A stretch of DNA of 64,000 nt from Bacillus sp. Marseille-P3661 (GCF_900240995.1 NZ_LT965957.1:149527-213526); one strand, 5' to 3'. Counted from the first letter of the stretch, positions 36,128 through 46,128 are shown. The notes: generated by a model from the letters alone, not told the origin. Program-made: numbers and translations.

Positions 36128-37070
36128 TTTGAGTCCTCCTTAATGTATCTAAATAATCCTCACATGCTTCTTTTACTGTATATTTAGGAGTAAATTTAAT
36201 CTCGCTTTCGACTCTAGATGTATCCATTAATGGATATACAGTAGCTCCGCTCGTCGAACAGTCAAATGTCAATTTATATTCAGGTAAATAATTTCTCACT
36301 ATATTTACCATTTCTTCCACAGTTGTCGTGTGACTTTTTACATTATAAATATCGCTTAGTTGTTCCTTAGCAATCGCAAGCTGATAAAATAATCCTGAGA
36401 CATCTTTAACATACATTAAATCAACTAATTCTGGGCCACCTTTGACAATTACTTCCTCACTTGAATTGCAATTTTCAAACATATCTACGAATGCGCCACC
36501 TGCTCCCTTATACCAACGGCCAGGCCCATAAACAAGCGGCAATCTTACGGATACAACTTCCATGTTATATTGATTTCGATAAAACTGAGTCATCAATTCA
36601 TCCATTACTTTAGTAGAACCATAGAACGTTTCCGGATTTCTTGCAGACTTTTCATCTACTAGTTCTTCCTTATACCATTCAGCCGGTGCGTACACCGTAC
36701 TAGAACCAGACCATAGCACTCTTTTCACACCAGTTTGTTTAGCAGCCTCTAAAACATTATAAAATCCGTTTATGTTAACATCGATTGCCCTTTTAGGGTT
36801 ATCTTGCGCTGATTTTGCTAATCCGTCTTTCCCGGCACCATATGCAGCTAAATGAATCATTACATCCGTTGTATTATTAATATGAGCTTGAACTAAACTT
36901 TCATATTCCATAATATTGCCTTCAATGAATGTAATGCGATCCTGAATATCTCCAATTAAATTTTCAGCTAACTTTAGTCCAAATAATGTTACGTTATGAC
37001 CATTCTTAACAAATTCTCTAGTAATATGAGATCCTACAAAACCATCTCCGCCAATAATCAATACATTCAT
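36120..37070 (-). CDS. NAD-dependent epimerase/dehydratase (extended SDR)
   Basis: 316 residues. The nucleotide loop GGDGFVGSH is at the N-terminus, and a YGSTKVMDE segment gives the catalytic Tyr-x3-Lys. LPLVYGPGRW is typical of sugar-nucleotide epimerase-type SDRs. It may act on a sugar or sugar acid brought in by the adjacent transporter. It starts 36 bp after the ABC ATPase stop. Confidence 0.88.
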   Translation of the reverse strand: MNVLIIGGDGFVGSHITREFVKNGHNVTLFGLKLAENLIGDIQDRITFIEGNIMEYESLVQAHINNTTDVMIHLAAYGAGKDGLAKSAQDNPKRAIDVNINGFYNVLEAAKQTGVKRVLWSGSSTVYAPAEWYKEELVDEKSARNPETFYGSTKVMDELMTQFYRNQYNMEVVSVRLPLVYGPGRWYKGAGGAFVDMFENCNSSEEVIVKGGPELVDLMYVKDVSGLFYQLAIAKEQLSDIYNVKSHTTTVEEMVNIVRNYLPEYKLTFDCSTSGATVYPLMDTSRVESEIKFTPKYTVKEACEDYLDTLRRTQNV

Positions 37071-37106
37071 AGAGTCACCTCATTTGATTAAGTGTAATAA
37101 AGTAAA

Positions 37107-38162
37107 CTAGTTTTTTACTCCATCTAGATTCAATTCTGCAGCAAAGTGACACGCTACAAAATGTTCAGGCTGACCGTGTTTATCTTCATTTATGTTTTTA
37201 AACAATGGCTTTTCCTTTTTACAAATTTCTTGACTATAAGGACAACGAGTATGGAATCGACAACCGGTTGGAGGATTATCTGGATTCGGCACATCCCCCT
37301 TAAGTACGATTCTTTTTCGTGTTCTTTGCATACTCGGATTAGCAATTGGAATAGCTGAAAGTAATGATTCTGTATAGGGATGAAGTGGTGTTTCAAAAAG
37401 GCTTTTCTTATCAGTTAATTCCACTAGTTCACCTAAGTACATAACAGCTATCCGATCACTAATGTGCTTAACAACACTTAAATCATGAGCTATAAAAAAG
37501 TACGTTAAATTAAACTTTTCCTGCAAATCCTGTAAAAGATTGATAATTTGCGATTGAATCGACACATCTAAAGCAGATACTGCTTCATCGCAAACAATAA
37601 ACTCTGGGTTTAATAGTAAGGCTCTTGCAATTCCAATCCGTTGTCGTTGCCCACCAGATAATTCATGAGGAAACCGTTTTAAATATTCCGAATCAAGTCC
37701 AACAATATCCATCAGTTCATTGATCCGTTGTTTTCGTTCTTCCGGTGTTCCTATGTTATACAGTCGAAGTGGTTCTTCTAATATATTTCCAATTTTCATT
37801 CGAGGATTTAAAGAAGAATATGGGTCCTGAAAAATCATTTGCATCTTTCTTCTTAACTTTCGAAGATCTTCCTTACTTAAGTCATATATGTTTTTTCCAT
37901 CGTAATAAACTTCACCATTAGTAGGTTGCAAAAGACGTAAAAGCGTGCGACCTAATGTACTTTTTCCACAACCTGATTCACCTACTACACCTAGCGATTC
38001 ACCTCTTTTTATCGTAAATGAAACATGATCGACCGATTTTACCCATCCTTTTGTTCTCGATAATAAACCGCCTTTAATAGGGAAGTACTTTGTCAGATTC
38101 TTTACTTCTATTAGATTTGCGTTTTTGTTTGCTACTTCATCCTTAACTATTTGCAACTCCAT
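37107..38162 (-). CDS. Oligopeptide/dipeptide-type ABC transporter ATPase (OppF/DppF-like)
   Basis: 351 residues. Walker A GESGCGKS, Q-loop QDPYSSLNP, signature LSGGQRQR, Walker B IVCDEAVSALD. The C-terminal PDNPPTGCRFHTRCPYS segment with Cys residues is the OppDF-type extension. Start ATG is immediately after the stop codon of the partner ATPase gene. It powers import with the partner ATPase and two permeases. Confidence 0.93.
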   Translation of the reverse strand: MELQIVKDEVANKNANLIEVKNLTKYFPIKGGLLSRTKGWVKSVDHVSFTIKRGESLGVVGESGCGKSTLGRTLLRLLQPTNGEVYYDGKNIYDLSKEDLRKLRRKMQMIFQDPYSSLNPRMKIGNILEEPLRLYNIGTPEERKQRINELMDIVGLDSEYLKRFPHELSGGQRQRIGIARALLLNPEFIVCDEAVSALDVSIQSQIINLLQDLQEKFNLTYFFIAHDLSVVKHISDRIAVMYLGELVELTDKKSLFETPLHPYTESLLSAIPIANPSMQRTRKRIVLKGDVPNPDNPPTGCRFHTRCPYSQEICKKEKPLFKNINEDKHGQPEHFVACHFAAELNLDGVKN

Positions 38163-39185
38163 TTAAATCCCCCCTACTTTAGTGGTTTGATTATGTGAGC
38201 CATTGCCGTTATCAGTTTCATGTAACCAACAACTTGCACTTCTTCCTGATTCAAACATTGTTACAGGAGGTTCTACTGCCTTGCACTTTTCCATTGCATG
38301 TGGACATCTCGGATAATAATTACATCCTATTGGTCTTGATTTCGGATTAGGAATGGCTCCTCCGATTGTATTTAAACGTTTTTCATCAAGATCTAAGCGC
38401 GGAATTGACTGTAAGAGCCCTTTTGTATAAGGATGTTTTGGATCTCTAAATATATCCTCAACTGGCCCCGCTTCAACAATCTTTCCTGAATACATGACAG
38501 CAACTTTATCTGCCATATCAGCAATTACACCCATATCATGTGTGATTAACATAATCGATAAATTCAATTTGGAGCGCAATTCTTTTATTAGTTCTAAAAT
38601 TTGCGCTTGAATGGTTACATCCAATGCTGTTGTTGGTTCATCTGCTATCAGTAGCTTTGGGTGACAAGATAATGCCATTGCAATCATAACCCGTTGTCTC
38701 ATTCCACCAGACAATTGATGTGGATATTGATGTATTCTTTTTTCCGGAGAAGAAATCCCTACCAATTTTAAAATATTAATCATCTCTGATTCGATTTCTT
38801 TTGGGTTAAGTCCCCTATGTAAACGAAGGACTTCTCGGATTTGTTTTCCAATTGTATAAACAGGATTCAATGAGGTTAACGGATCCTGAAATATCATTGA
38901 AATTTCTTTTCCACGAATTTTTCTAATCTCTGAATCTGGTAATTTCAAAAGATCTTTGCCTTCAAATAAGATTTCACTTTCAGATTTTACTGTTGTTTTA
39001 CCCTTTTTAAGTAATCTCATGATAGATAGAGATGTCACGCTTTTGCCACTTCCACTTTCACCGATTACACCTAAAATTTCACCCTCGTGAATATTGAAAC
39101 TAACACCCTCAATTGCGGATACATCACCTTTAGGCGTATGAAATATTGTATAGAGATTTTTTACTTCAAGAATAGGATTCGCCAT
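38163..39185 (-). CDS. Oligopeptide/dipeptide-type ABC transporter ATPase (OppD/DppD-like)
   Basis: About 340 residues. Walker A GESGSGKS, Q-loop QDPLTSLNP, signature LSGGMRQR, Walker B LIADEPTTALD, and the oligopeptide extension NPKSRPIGCNYYPRCPHA. ATG 39185 follows AAGGGGTG; an ATG at 39203 lacks a site. It forms a heterodimer with the following ATPase. Confidence 0.93.
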   Translation of the reverse strand: MANPILEVKNLYTIFHTPKGDVSAIEGVSFNIHEGEILGVIGESGSGKSVTSLSIMRLLKKGKTTVKSESEILFEGKDLLKLPDSEIRKIRGKEISMIFQDPLTSLNPVYTIGKQIREVLRLHRGLNPKEIESEMINILKLVGISSPEKRIHQYPHQLSGGMRQRVMIAMALSCHPKLLIADEPTTALDVTIQAQILELIKELRSKLNLSIMLITHDMGVIADMADKVAVMYSGKIVEAGPVEDIFRDPKHPYTKGLLQSIPRLDLDEKRLNTIGGAIPNPKSRPIGCNYYPRCPHAMEKCKAVEPPVTMFESGRSASCWLHETDNGNGSHNQTTKVGGI

Positions 39186-39222
39186 AATATTCACCCCTTG
39201 CATGTCAAGTAATTATCAAGCA

Positions 39223-40323
39223 TTACACTCGATAAAATGAAAGTTTCTCTTCATCAATTTCAATACCACTTCCTATAGAATCACTTAAAATCAATTCACC
39301 ATTGTTTACCTCCGGTAGTTCTTTAATAATAGACTCCTTAAAAATCGTGAAGAAACTTAACTCTGCTGGATAGTTTACAACATTTAATCCAACTGCAATG
39401 TGAGCACTTTGCATCGTACCAATCGCCGTTTCTCCTTGAGTCCCTATCAGAGCATCTATACCAAATAATTGAACTAACGCCATCACCTTTTTACTTTCTG
39501 TTACTCCAGTTCTAGCAGGTTTTAAACTTACTAAATCAATTGTGTCAGCATTCAATTCTCGCAGCACATCTTTTGCTGTGAAGACACTTTCATCACCGAG
39601 TATACAAACATCTGGTGAGGCACTTAGAAAACGATTTTTACTAAAATTCCTCACATAATCCTCTTGCGATAACGGTTCTTCAATAAGGGATACCCCGTAC
39701 TCTTTTAATTCTCGAATCACTTTACCGGCAGTTGAAACCGAATAACCTTGATTCGCATCTATATATAAGAAAATGTTTTCACCTAGCACACTTCGGATAT
39801 TTTTGATTAATTCCACATCTTTACTAGGATCAATTCCGCCTTTTACTTTAAAGCTCTTATAGCCCTGCTCATACTTCTCAATAACTTGATCTACCATTTT
39901 CTCTGGAGTATCCAGATTAACCATCCACGTAAGTGGTATGTTTTTGGGCTCTCCACCTAAATATCTATATAAAGGTTGATTTGCCTTTCTAGCTTGGATA
40001 TCATAAAGTGCCATATCGATAGCACTTTTTGCTGTATTGTTAGCAGGAAATTTATTAATCTCTAATTGAATTGAATTAATAGAAAATGGGTTTTTATCCA
40101 GAAGGACTGGTTCAAACCATTCTTTGATTGCATTAACAATCGATAGTTGTGATTCACCATATATAGTAGGTCTTGGTATAGCCTCTGCATATCCACTAAT
40201 TCCTTCATTAGTATGTACAGCAATTAGGACATGGTCTGCTGCATCTGCTTGGCCAGTTGCCCATTTTAATGTTTTTCCATACGGAATCTTAAACGGTATC
40301 GCTTCTACCTTCGTAATTTTCAT
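39223..40323 (-). CDS. Enolase-superfamily enzyme, MLE subgroup (dipeptide epimerase/muconate cycloisomerase-like)
   Basis: About 366 residues. Capping domain first, then a TIM barrel with the KVKGG lysine motif, metal ligands in IDANQGY, LIEEPL and LGDESV, and a second lysine in LVSLKPARTG. A Lys on both sides of the active site defines the MLE subgroup, which includes dipeptide epimerases. With a peptide-type transporter and an M20 peptidase in the same operon, a dipeptide or N-acyl amino acid epimerase is plausible. ATG 40323 is better spaced from AAAGGG than GTG 40332. Confidence 0.87.
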   Translation of the reverse strand: MKITKVEAIPFKIPYGKTLKWATGQADAADHVLIAVHTNEGISGYAEAIPRPTIYGESQLSIVNAIKEWFEPVLLDKNPFSINSIQLEINKFPANNTAKSAIDMALYDIQARKANQPLYRYLGGEPKNIPLTWMVNLDTPEKMVDQVIEKYEQGYKSFKVKGGIDPSKDVELIKNIRSVLGENIFLYIDANQGYSVSTAGKVIRELKEYGVSLIEEPLSQEDYVRNFSKNRFLSASPDVCILGDESVFTAKDVLRELNADTIDLVSLKPARTGVTESKKVMALVQLFGIDALIGTQGETAIGTMQSAHIAVGLNVVNYPAELSFFTIFKESIIKELPEVNNGELILSDSIGSGIEIDEEKLSFYRV

Positions 40324-40335
40324 CCATTTCACCCT

Positions 40336-41229
40336 TTACTTTTCCGAATGCGGATCCAATAAATCACGCAATCCGTCTCCAATAAGATTAAAACTAAATA
40401 CAGCTAAAACCATAAACAAGCCTGGTAGAATTGAAATCCATGGAGCAAATAGTAAATAATCAATTCCATCGTTTAAAATACTACCCCATGAGGCTGCGGG
40501 AGGTTGAACACCTAATCCTAGAAACCCAAGTGCTGCCTCAAGTTGAATCGCTACAGCGAGTCCCACAGTAAATTGAACAGTTACTGGTACAATTGAATTT
40601 CTTAAAACATGTACAAACATAATATACGTATCATTCATCCCAAGTGATCTAGCGGCCTCAACGTATTCGCGCTCTTTTTCTTTTACTACACTACTGCGCA
40701 TTGTTCTATAAAAAACAGGGATAAATACAATTGCAATCGCAATAATTACATTTTTAACACTTGGTCCTAAGATACCAGCAATAAATATACCTAGAATTTG
40801 AGATGGAAAACTATATAAAACATCAATAAGTCTTCCCATGATATTATCTAATTTCCCTCCAAAGTATCCAGATATCAATCCCAATGTTCCTCCTACTATC
40901 GCTGCGAGCATCATTGAACCTACCGAAATCCCAAGAGAGACTCTTGTTCCCCAAATAACTCTCGATAATATATCTCTTCCAATATGATCCGTTCCAAACG
41001 GATGTTGTAATGATGGGGCTAATAAACGAAGCGCACTATCCGTTTGTATCGTTACATCCTTTGAAAAAAATAAAAAAGGGAAAAGAGTGAAAATAAAGAA
41101 AATAAAAATAAAGATACTACCAACCAGTAGTGTTTTATGGCGGAATAATGTCTTCAACCAATTTGGAAAAACACCTTTTTTCTTTTCAATATGATTATTT
41201 TTATTTAATTCTGCTTCTAGCATACCCAC
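40336..41229 (-). CDS. ABC transporter permease (OppC/DppC-like)
   Basis: 297 residues with about six membrane helices. N-terminal OppC-type segment, then a binding-protein-dependent inner-membrane component domain with the EAA-like loop EAARSLGMNDTYIMFVHVLRN. The first codon is GTG 41229 or ATG 41223; GGGGGGAG precedes both. It pairs with the permease upstream to form the channel. Confidence 0.92.
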   Translation of the reverse strand: MGMLEAELNKNNHIEKKKGVFPNWLKTLFRHKTLLVGSIFIFIFFIFTLFPFLFFSKDVTIQTDSALRLLAPSLQHPFGTDHIGRDILSRVIWGTRVSLGISVGSMMLAAIVGGTLGLISGYFGGKLDNIMGRLIDVLYSFPSQILGIFIAGILGPSVKNVIIAIAIVFIPVFYRTMRSSVVKEKEREYVEAARSLGMNDTYIMFVHVLRNSIVPVTVQFTVGLAVAIQLEAALGFLGLGVQPPAASWGSILNDGIDYLLFAPWISILPGLFMVLAVFSFNLIGDGLRDLLDPHSEK

Positions 41230-41243
41230 GCATCTCCCCCCTT

Positions 41244-42191
41244 TTAATCGTACCTAATTCTAGGATCAACAAATTTATAAATAAGATCAATCATTGTATT
41301 AATTATTAAAACTATTACTGTAACAAATAAAATCCCCGCTATAACGATAGGAAAATCACGTTGTACTAAACTATTAAAAATTAACTGGCCTACACCTGGT
41401 AAACTAAATACAACTTCAACTACAACAATTCCACCAAGTATTTGTCCCATCTCTAAGCCGACTGCAGTAATTACAGAAATCCAGATATTCTTTAGCGCAT
41501 GACCAAAAATGACCGCTGTTTCTGTGATACCCTTTGATCTAGCAGTACGAATAAAATCTTGGCCAAGCGTCTCTAGCAAGGACGATCTTGTCATCCTCAT
41601 AATTACAGCGCTACTTGCAATTCCAAGAGCAATGGCAGGCAAGATCATAATTTGTAAATTCTGAGATAAAGATTCCCAAGGATACTGATATACTACTGGA
41701 GGTGCCCACGGGAAAAATAGCGAAAAGATTAGAATAAGTAATGTACCTTGAAAGAAGACCGGAATTGAAACACCTGCTAATGAAAGGACTCTTAAAATGT
41801 TATCTATGAAACCATATGGCTTTAATGCAGCAACGATCCCTAATGGAACACCGATTACCACACTAACGAGTACCGAGAAAATAGCCATTTCACCTGTTAT
41901 AATAAAGGCATTTAATAATGTCGGTAAAATAGGTTCACCTGAGCGCCATGATACACCTAAGTCGCCGACTAATACTCCGCTAATCCAATTCCAATATTGG
42001 ACGATAACAGGTTGATCTAAACCAAAAAATTCTTCTAATTGCTTTTGGGCTTCTGGATTATTCCCTTCTATCCCTAACATTTGCTCAACAACTGTACCTG
42101 GAATTAGCTGCATTAGTAAAAATACTAATAAACTCACACCAATTAAGGTAGGTATCATTGATAGAATACGCTTTACAACATAAACACCCAT
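41244..42191 (-). CDS. ABC transporter permease (OppB/DppB-like)
   Basis: 315 residues, six predicted membrane helices. It starts MGVYVVKRILSMIPTLIGVSLLVF, as OppB-type proteins do, and carries the EAA-like loop FIRTARSKGITETAVIFGHALKN. It follows the solute-binding protein gene after a stable hairpin. Confidence 0.93.
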   Translation of the reverse strand: MGVYVVKRILSMIPTLIGVSLLVFLLMQLIPGTVVEQMLGIEGNNPEAQKQLEEFFGLDQPVIVQYWNWISGVLVGDLGVSWRSGEPILPTLLNAFIITGEMAIFSVLVSVVIGVPLGIVAALKPYGFIDNILRVLSLAGVSIPVFFQGTLLILIFSLFFPWAPPVVYQYPWESLSQNLQIMILPAIALGIASSAVIMRMTRSSLLETLGQDFIRTARSKGITETAVIFGHALKNIWISVITAVGLEMGQILGGIVVVEVVFSLPGVGQLIFNSLVQRDFPIVIAGILFVTVIVLIINTMIDLIYKFVDPRIRYD

Positions 42192-42237
42192 TTACGTCAC
42201 TCCCCTCTTAGGCAATACAAGATGTTTTGGTTAATGA

Positions 42238-42273
42238 GATGTAAGTATCTAGCAAAAGTTAGATACTTACATC
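42238..42273 (-). other. Intercistronic hairpin between ABC binding protein and permease
   Basis: GATGTAAGTATCTA / TAGATACTTACATC is a perfect 14-bp stem with an 8-base loop and no T-run, 24 bases after the binding-protein stop. It probably stabilises the binding-protein mRNA and sets its higher level over the permeases. Confidence 0.75.
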
Positions 42274-42296
42274 CTTCCTACTAACCTAGTTAAATA

Positions 42297-43889
42297 TTAA
42301 TTATTAACTTTAGCGTATGTTAAACCATACCACCAACCGGATGGATGATGTTTATAATCCACGATATTTGTTTGAGTTACAGCAATACTATCCGGTGAAA
42401 ATAATGGAATACTCGGTACTTCCTTGGCCATTAATTTCTGGAATTCGTTATATAACTGTTGTCTTGCTGCTTGATCGGTTTCAACTCTAGCTTTGTCTAG
42501 TAGCTCTGATCCTTCTTGGTTATTCCAACGTCTCCAATCCCCACCTTCTGGTTGTGCTCTAAAGTGACGATAGTATAGTAAATCTGGATCTGTGAATCCG
42601 CCCCACTCATTGAATGTATTTGGTGTTTTATAATTACTCCAATCTTTAATCCAAACACCCAAATCTACTGTTTCAATTTCAACTGTAATTCCAATATCTT
42701 TTAGGTTTGATGCAATTACTTCAGCAGCAGGTCTCATCCAAGCAAAACTACTGATGATACGAAGTGGCATTTTAAATCCATCAGCATAACCCGCTTCAGC
42801 TAATAGTTTTTTCGCTCCTTCTACATCCCTTGTTTGATTTTCTAGTTCAGCATTTGGTACTACCCATTTACTAAATGCAGGTGGCATTGTCCCGATTACT
42901 GAGCCAACACCGTCAGTTGCCGCAATCATTATTTCTTCCTTATCAATACCTTTTAAGATAGCTTGTCTTACACGGGGATCATTAAATGGCTCCACATCAT
43001 TAGCAAAGTCTAATGTTGTCCATCTTAACGCTGGATGACGCTCAACATTTAACTTTGGATTGTCTTTAATCATTGCATAAAACTTTGAATCTGTTAAAAG
43101 TGCTGCGTCAATTTGAGCTGATCGTATACCTGCTAATAAACTATTTTCATCAGGAACAATTTGGATTGTTATCTTATCAATAAACCCTCTCTCATCGCTC
43201 CAATATTTATCAAACTTCTCAAGAACCATATTATTATTTGGCGTCCATTCTACTAGTTTATATGGACCTGTACCGATTACATCGTTTTTCAAATTACCAT
43301 TATCATATGTCCCTTTAGGTACAACACCGCCGTAACGCCCACCTAATGCAGCTAGTAAACTAGCAAATGGAGTTTTTAAATTAAATTTAATAGTAGTTTC
43401 ATCAACAATTTCTATGCTTTCAACTGCTGTAAAATCACCAGCTCCACCAGTTCCAAAAGACTCATCAAGAAATAAGTCGTAACTATATTTAACATCTTCT
43501 GCAGTCATTTTATTGCCATTATGGAAATAAACATCATCACGTAAAGTAAATGTATAAACTTTTCCATCTTCACTGATTTCCCATTTGCTAGCCAATCTCG
43601 GTTGAACTTGCATTTGGTTATCAACCCATGTTAGTCCTTCATACATTAATACAGTACGTCTAGAACGTTCGTCTGCAGCTTCTAAAAATGGATCTAAACT
43701 AGGAGTTTCAGTGACTGTACCAAAAATAATTTCGCCACCACTAGTATTTCCTGTTTCTGTCGTTGAAGTATTGCTTGATTCAGAGGAATTAGATGAATTT
43801 TCTACTTGAGAGTTGTTACTACACCCTGCAAATACCATAACTACCAAAATCAAAACACTTAGAAATTTGGACTTTCTTAACCAACTCAT
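42297..43889 (-). CDS. ABC transporter solute-binding lipoprotein, peptide/nickel (SBP family 5) type
   Basis: 530 residues. The signal peptide has the lipobox FAGC (Cys23), then an Asn/Ser/Thr/Glu-rich linker. The family-5 body is recognisable by EGLTWVDNQMQVQPRLASKWEISEDGKVYTFTLRDDVYFHNG, TGPYKLVEW and PFNDPRVRQAILKGID. It is the extracellular receptor for the four ABC genes downstream. Its ligand could be a peptide or a sugar oligomer or acid. Confidence 0.93.
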   Translation of the reverse strand: MSWLRKSKFLSVLILVVMVFAGCSNNSQVENSSNSSESSNTSTTETGNTSGGEIIFGTVTETPSLDPFLEAADERSRRTVLMYEGLTWVDNQMQVQPRLASKWEISEDGKVYTFTLRDDVYFHNGNKMTAEDVKYSYDLFLDESFGTGGAGDFTAVESIEIVDETTIKFNLKTPFASLLAALGGRYGGVVPKGTYDNGNLKNDVIGTGPYKLVEWTPNNNMVLEKFDKYWSDERGFIDKITIQIVPDENSLLAGIRSAQIDAALLTDSKFYAMIKDNPKLNVERHPALRWTTLDFANDVEPFNDPRVRQAILKGIDKEEIMIAATDGVGSVIGTMPPAFSKWVVPNAELENQTRDVEGAKKLLAEAGYADGFKMPLRIISSFAWMRPAAEVIASNLKDIGITVEIETVDLGVWIKDWSNYKTPNTFNEWGGFTDPDLLYYRHFRAQPEGGDWRRWNNQEGSELLDKARVETDQAARQQLYNEFQKLMAKEVPSIPLFSPDSIAVTQTNIVDYKHHPSGWWYGLTYAKVNN

Positions 43890-43959
43890 AACAGCAACCC
43901 CTTTCTTTCCTTTAAGTTATTATTTTATATAAAAAATTTACAACCCATTTTAAAAAGCT

Positions 43960-45108
43960 TTAAAAAGCGAGGATAGACCCTTCAGTTGCATATTTATTGA
44001 TTAATTCATTATTTAGGGTTATCCCTAGACCTGACCCTTCAAGAACTTCGATAAAACCATCTTTCACGATAATATTTTCGTGAACAATATCTGTTCGAAG
44101 TGGATTATTACTAGTATCATATTCAAATAAAATAGGAGATGGCTCATTGAGCGTATGAGGATGACTAGGCAAATAAGACATAAATTGCATTGCAGCTGCA
44201 ACCCCAATTGCCGTTCCCCATACATGTGCTGAAACATTTAAATTATAGGTTTGTGCTAAAGTTGTAATAGCTAGCGCTTCTGTTATCCCACCACACTTAC
44301 TTATGTCTGGTTGGACGTAATCTAGCAAACCTTTTTCAAAATATTCTCTGAACCCGTACCTTGTAAATAAAGCTTCACCTGATGCGATCGGGATATCCGT
44401 TCTATCCTTTAAATAACGGAAACCTTCAATATCTTCAGGAGATACTGGTTCCTCAAACCAATGAATATTAAAATCTTCTATTAACTTAGCGCATTTCAGA
44501 GCACTATCTCTTTTATAATTCCCATTAGCATCTACTAGAATCAGAACATCATCACCTGCTATTTGTCGGGTTAACTTTACTCGCTCACGGTCGAATTCTG
44601 GATTCACACCGATTTTAATCTTTACTGCTTTAAACCCTTGTTCCATTGCATACTCGATTTGGTTTGCAAGTTCTTTGGTTGATGATGTTTCACTTAAATA
44701 ACCGGTAGAGGCATAAGCCATTATTTTATTTCTAGACTGGCCACCTAGTAATTTCGCTATAGGCTTGTTACAAGCCTTGCCAATTATATCCCATAACGCC
44801 ATATCTATACCGCTTAAGGCGGCTATATGTAATCCTCCATGACCCAAGTGATACAATGAATTCATGCTCTTTTTGAATAATAGCTCCCTATCAAAAGGAT
44901 CTTTATTAATGAAGAAAGAAGAAACTTGTTTAACATGCTCGACGGAAGGTGAACCTCCTCCCCATGTCTCACCTAGTCCTATAAGGCCTTCGTCAGTTTT
45001 TACAATGACAAGTGTTGAACCACGTGATGTTATTAAACCTCGGGACATTCCATACGGTGCGTCGACGTTGTATTTTAAATTTACGACATCAATATTCGTT
45101 ATCTTCAA
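43960..45108 (-). CDS. Enolase-superfamily enzyme, mandelate racemase subgroup (acid-sugar dehydratase/cycloisomerase-like)
   Basis: 382 residues. Barrel lysine motif KAVKIKIGV, metal ligands in LVDANGNY, WFEEPV and ASGEALF, then DISKCGG and HVWGTAIG supplying an Asp-His pair typical of the MR subgroup. It starts at TTG behind AGGAG. Members dehydrate or racemise acid sugars or hydroxy acids, or open lactones. It is the first gene after the GntR regulator and shares the operon with the ABC transporter. Confidence 0.88.
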   Translation of the reverse strand: MKITNIDVVNLKYNVDAPYGMSRGLITSRGSTLVIVKTDEGLIGLGETWGGGSPSVEHVKQVSSFFINKDPFDRELLFKKSMNSLYHLGHGGLHIAALSGIDMALWDIIGKACNKPIAKLLGGQSRNKIMAYASTGYLSETSSTKELANQIEYAMEQGFKAVKIKIGVNPEFDRERVKLTRQIAGDDVLILVDANGNYKRDSALKCAKLIEDFNIHWFEEPVSPEDIEGFRYLKDRTDIPIASGEALFTRYGFREYFEKGLLDYVQPDISKCGGITEALAITTLAQTYNLNVSAHVWGTAIGVAAAMQFMSYLPSHPHTLNEPSPILFEYDTSNNPLRTDIVHENIIVKDGFIEVLEGSGLGITLNNELINKYATEGSILAF

Positions 45109-45167
45109 TTTGACTCACTCCTTTTTTGAATATTCAGAAATAATTAGCTAAAAAAATGAACCAAAAA

Positions 45168-45875
45168 TTATAATGTGTCCATTTGTTTGTTAATGTGTAG
45201 TTTCATTAACAATTGTGCTCTTTCGTTGTTTTTATCTTCTATGGCCTTTAATATTTCTTCATGAATCCAAATATAATCTTGTATCTCTTTCTCATCTTGA
45301 TATACTTTATCTGATAAATTTTCCATCACGGTTTCCCAGAATACTTGATCCATCAACGAAAATATCAATTCCATCGTTTTTTCTAGAACCGTGTTTTGTG
45401 TTGCTTTAGCTATGGCAAGATGGAATTCCATATCTGCCTCTCTTGGATCTTGACCTGACAAAATCAATCCTCTTTGTCTCTCAAAAGCACTTCTTAAACG
45501 TTTTATATCTTCTTCTGTTCTGTTCTCTGCAGCTAAGTATGCGGCTTTAACCTCAATTGGTTCCCTTACCTCCAAGATATCAATCGGACTTTGATCACTT
45601 AAAGCACTGGCTAGCGCTCGAAAGGCATTTTTCTTTGAAGGGACAACCTCGTTTACAAATGTGCCCGCACCATTTTTTGTATAAATGAAATTTGCAGCCT
45701 GCAAGGAACTCAATGCTTCTCGAAGTGGTCCTCTGCTTATCCCCATTTTTTCAGCTAGTTCTCTTTCAGATGGTAAGCGTTCGCCTGGTTTATACTCACC
45801 ATTCCTAATAGATTCAATTAATTTTTGAGCTACCTTAAATGCAAGTCTGTTGCTCGGAATTTGAATATACCCCAT
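45168..45875 (-). CDS. FadR-subfamily GntR transcriptional regulator
   Basis: About 235 residues. The winged helix-turn-helix holds IRNGEYKPGERLPSERELAEKMGISRGPLREALSSLQ, then the all-helical FCD ligand domain with Asp/His metal-type residues (EVREPIEVKAA, DMEFHLAIAKAT, HEEILKAI). ATG 45875 follows AGAGGAG. A longer frame to 45956 is spurious: its extra residues come from two copies of the operator repeat. It is likely an autoregulated repressor of the acid-sugar/peptide operon, responding to a sugar acid. Confidence 0.92.
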   Translation of the reverse strand: MGYIQIPSNRLAFKVAQKLIESIRNGEYKPGERLPSERELAEKMGISRGPLREALSSLQAANFIYTKNGAGTFVNEVVPSKKNAFRALASALSDQSPIDILEVREPIEVKAAYLAAENRTEEDIKRLRSAFERQRGLILSGQDPREADMEFHLAIAKATQNTVLEKTMELIFSLMDQVFWETVMENLSDKVYQDEKEIQDYIWIHEEILKAIEDKNNERAQLLMKLHINKQMDTL

Positions 45876-45902
45876 ATTACTCCTCTCTTTCATACCTTTA
45901 AT

Positions 45903-45915
45903 CTGTAATACCAAT
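45903..45915. repeat. GntR operator candidate, copy 1
   Basis: CTGTAATACCAAT (minus strand ATTGGTATTACAG). The core TGGTATTACAG fits the T-n-GT-n3-AC-n-n pattern of FadR-subfamily operators. It lies 28 bp upstream of the GntR start. Confidence 0.7.
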
Positions 45916-45944
45916 TTTCTATTACTTTTCAAATATTTCTGTAT

Positions 45945-45957
45945 CTGTAATACCAAT
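45945..45957. repeat. GntR operator candidate, copy 2
   Basis: Identical 13-base CTGTAATACCAAT, 42 bp (four helical turns) from copy 1, on the same face of the DNA. Confidence 0.7.
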
Positions 45958-45969
45958 TCTAAATGCTGA

Positions 45970-45983
45970 TGAAAGCGTTGTCA
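45970..45983. promoter_or_regulatory. cre-like box upstream of the GntR gene
   Basis: TGAAAGCGTTGTCA matches the cre consensus at 13 of 14 positions. It sits 95 bp upstream of the GntR start, next to operator copy 2, so GntR and CcpA control may combine. Confidence 0.5.
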
Positions 45984-46128
45984 ACAATAATTTGTATATT
46001 TTTTTCAAGAAAGTTACACTACAAACCCTTGATTAACGGCATCGAAGAGCTATCTCAACAAATCCCATTATTATTATCAGTTGTTTAGATTGTTAAAATT
46101 AAAAAAACAAAAGCTGATTTCTAAGTAC

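Noticed and set aside
45876-45956. N-terminal extension of the GntR regulator to 45956
   Set aside because: The extra residues come from two copies of the operator repeat (LVLQI appears twice), and ATG 45875 has its own ribosome binding site.
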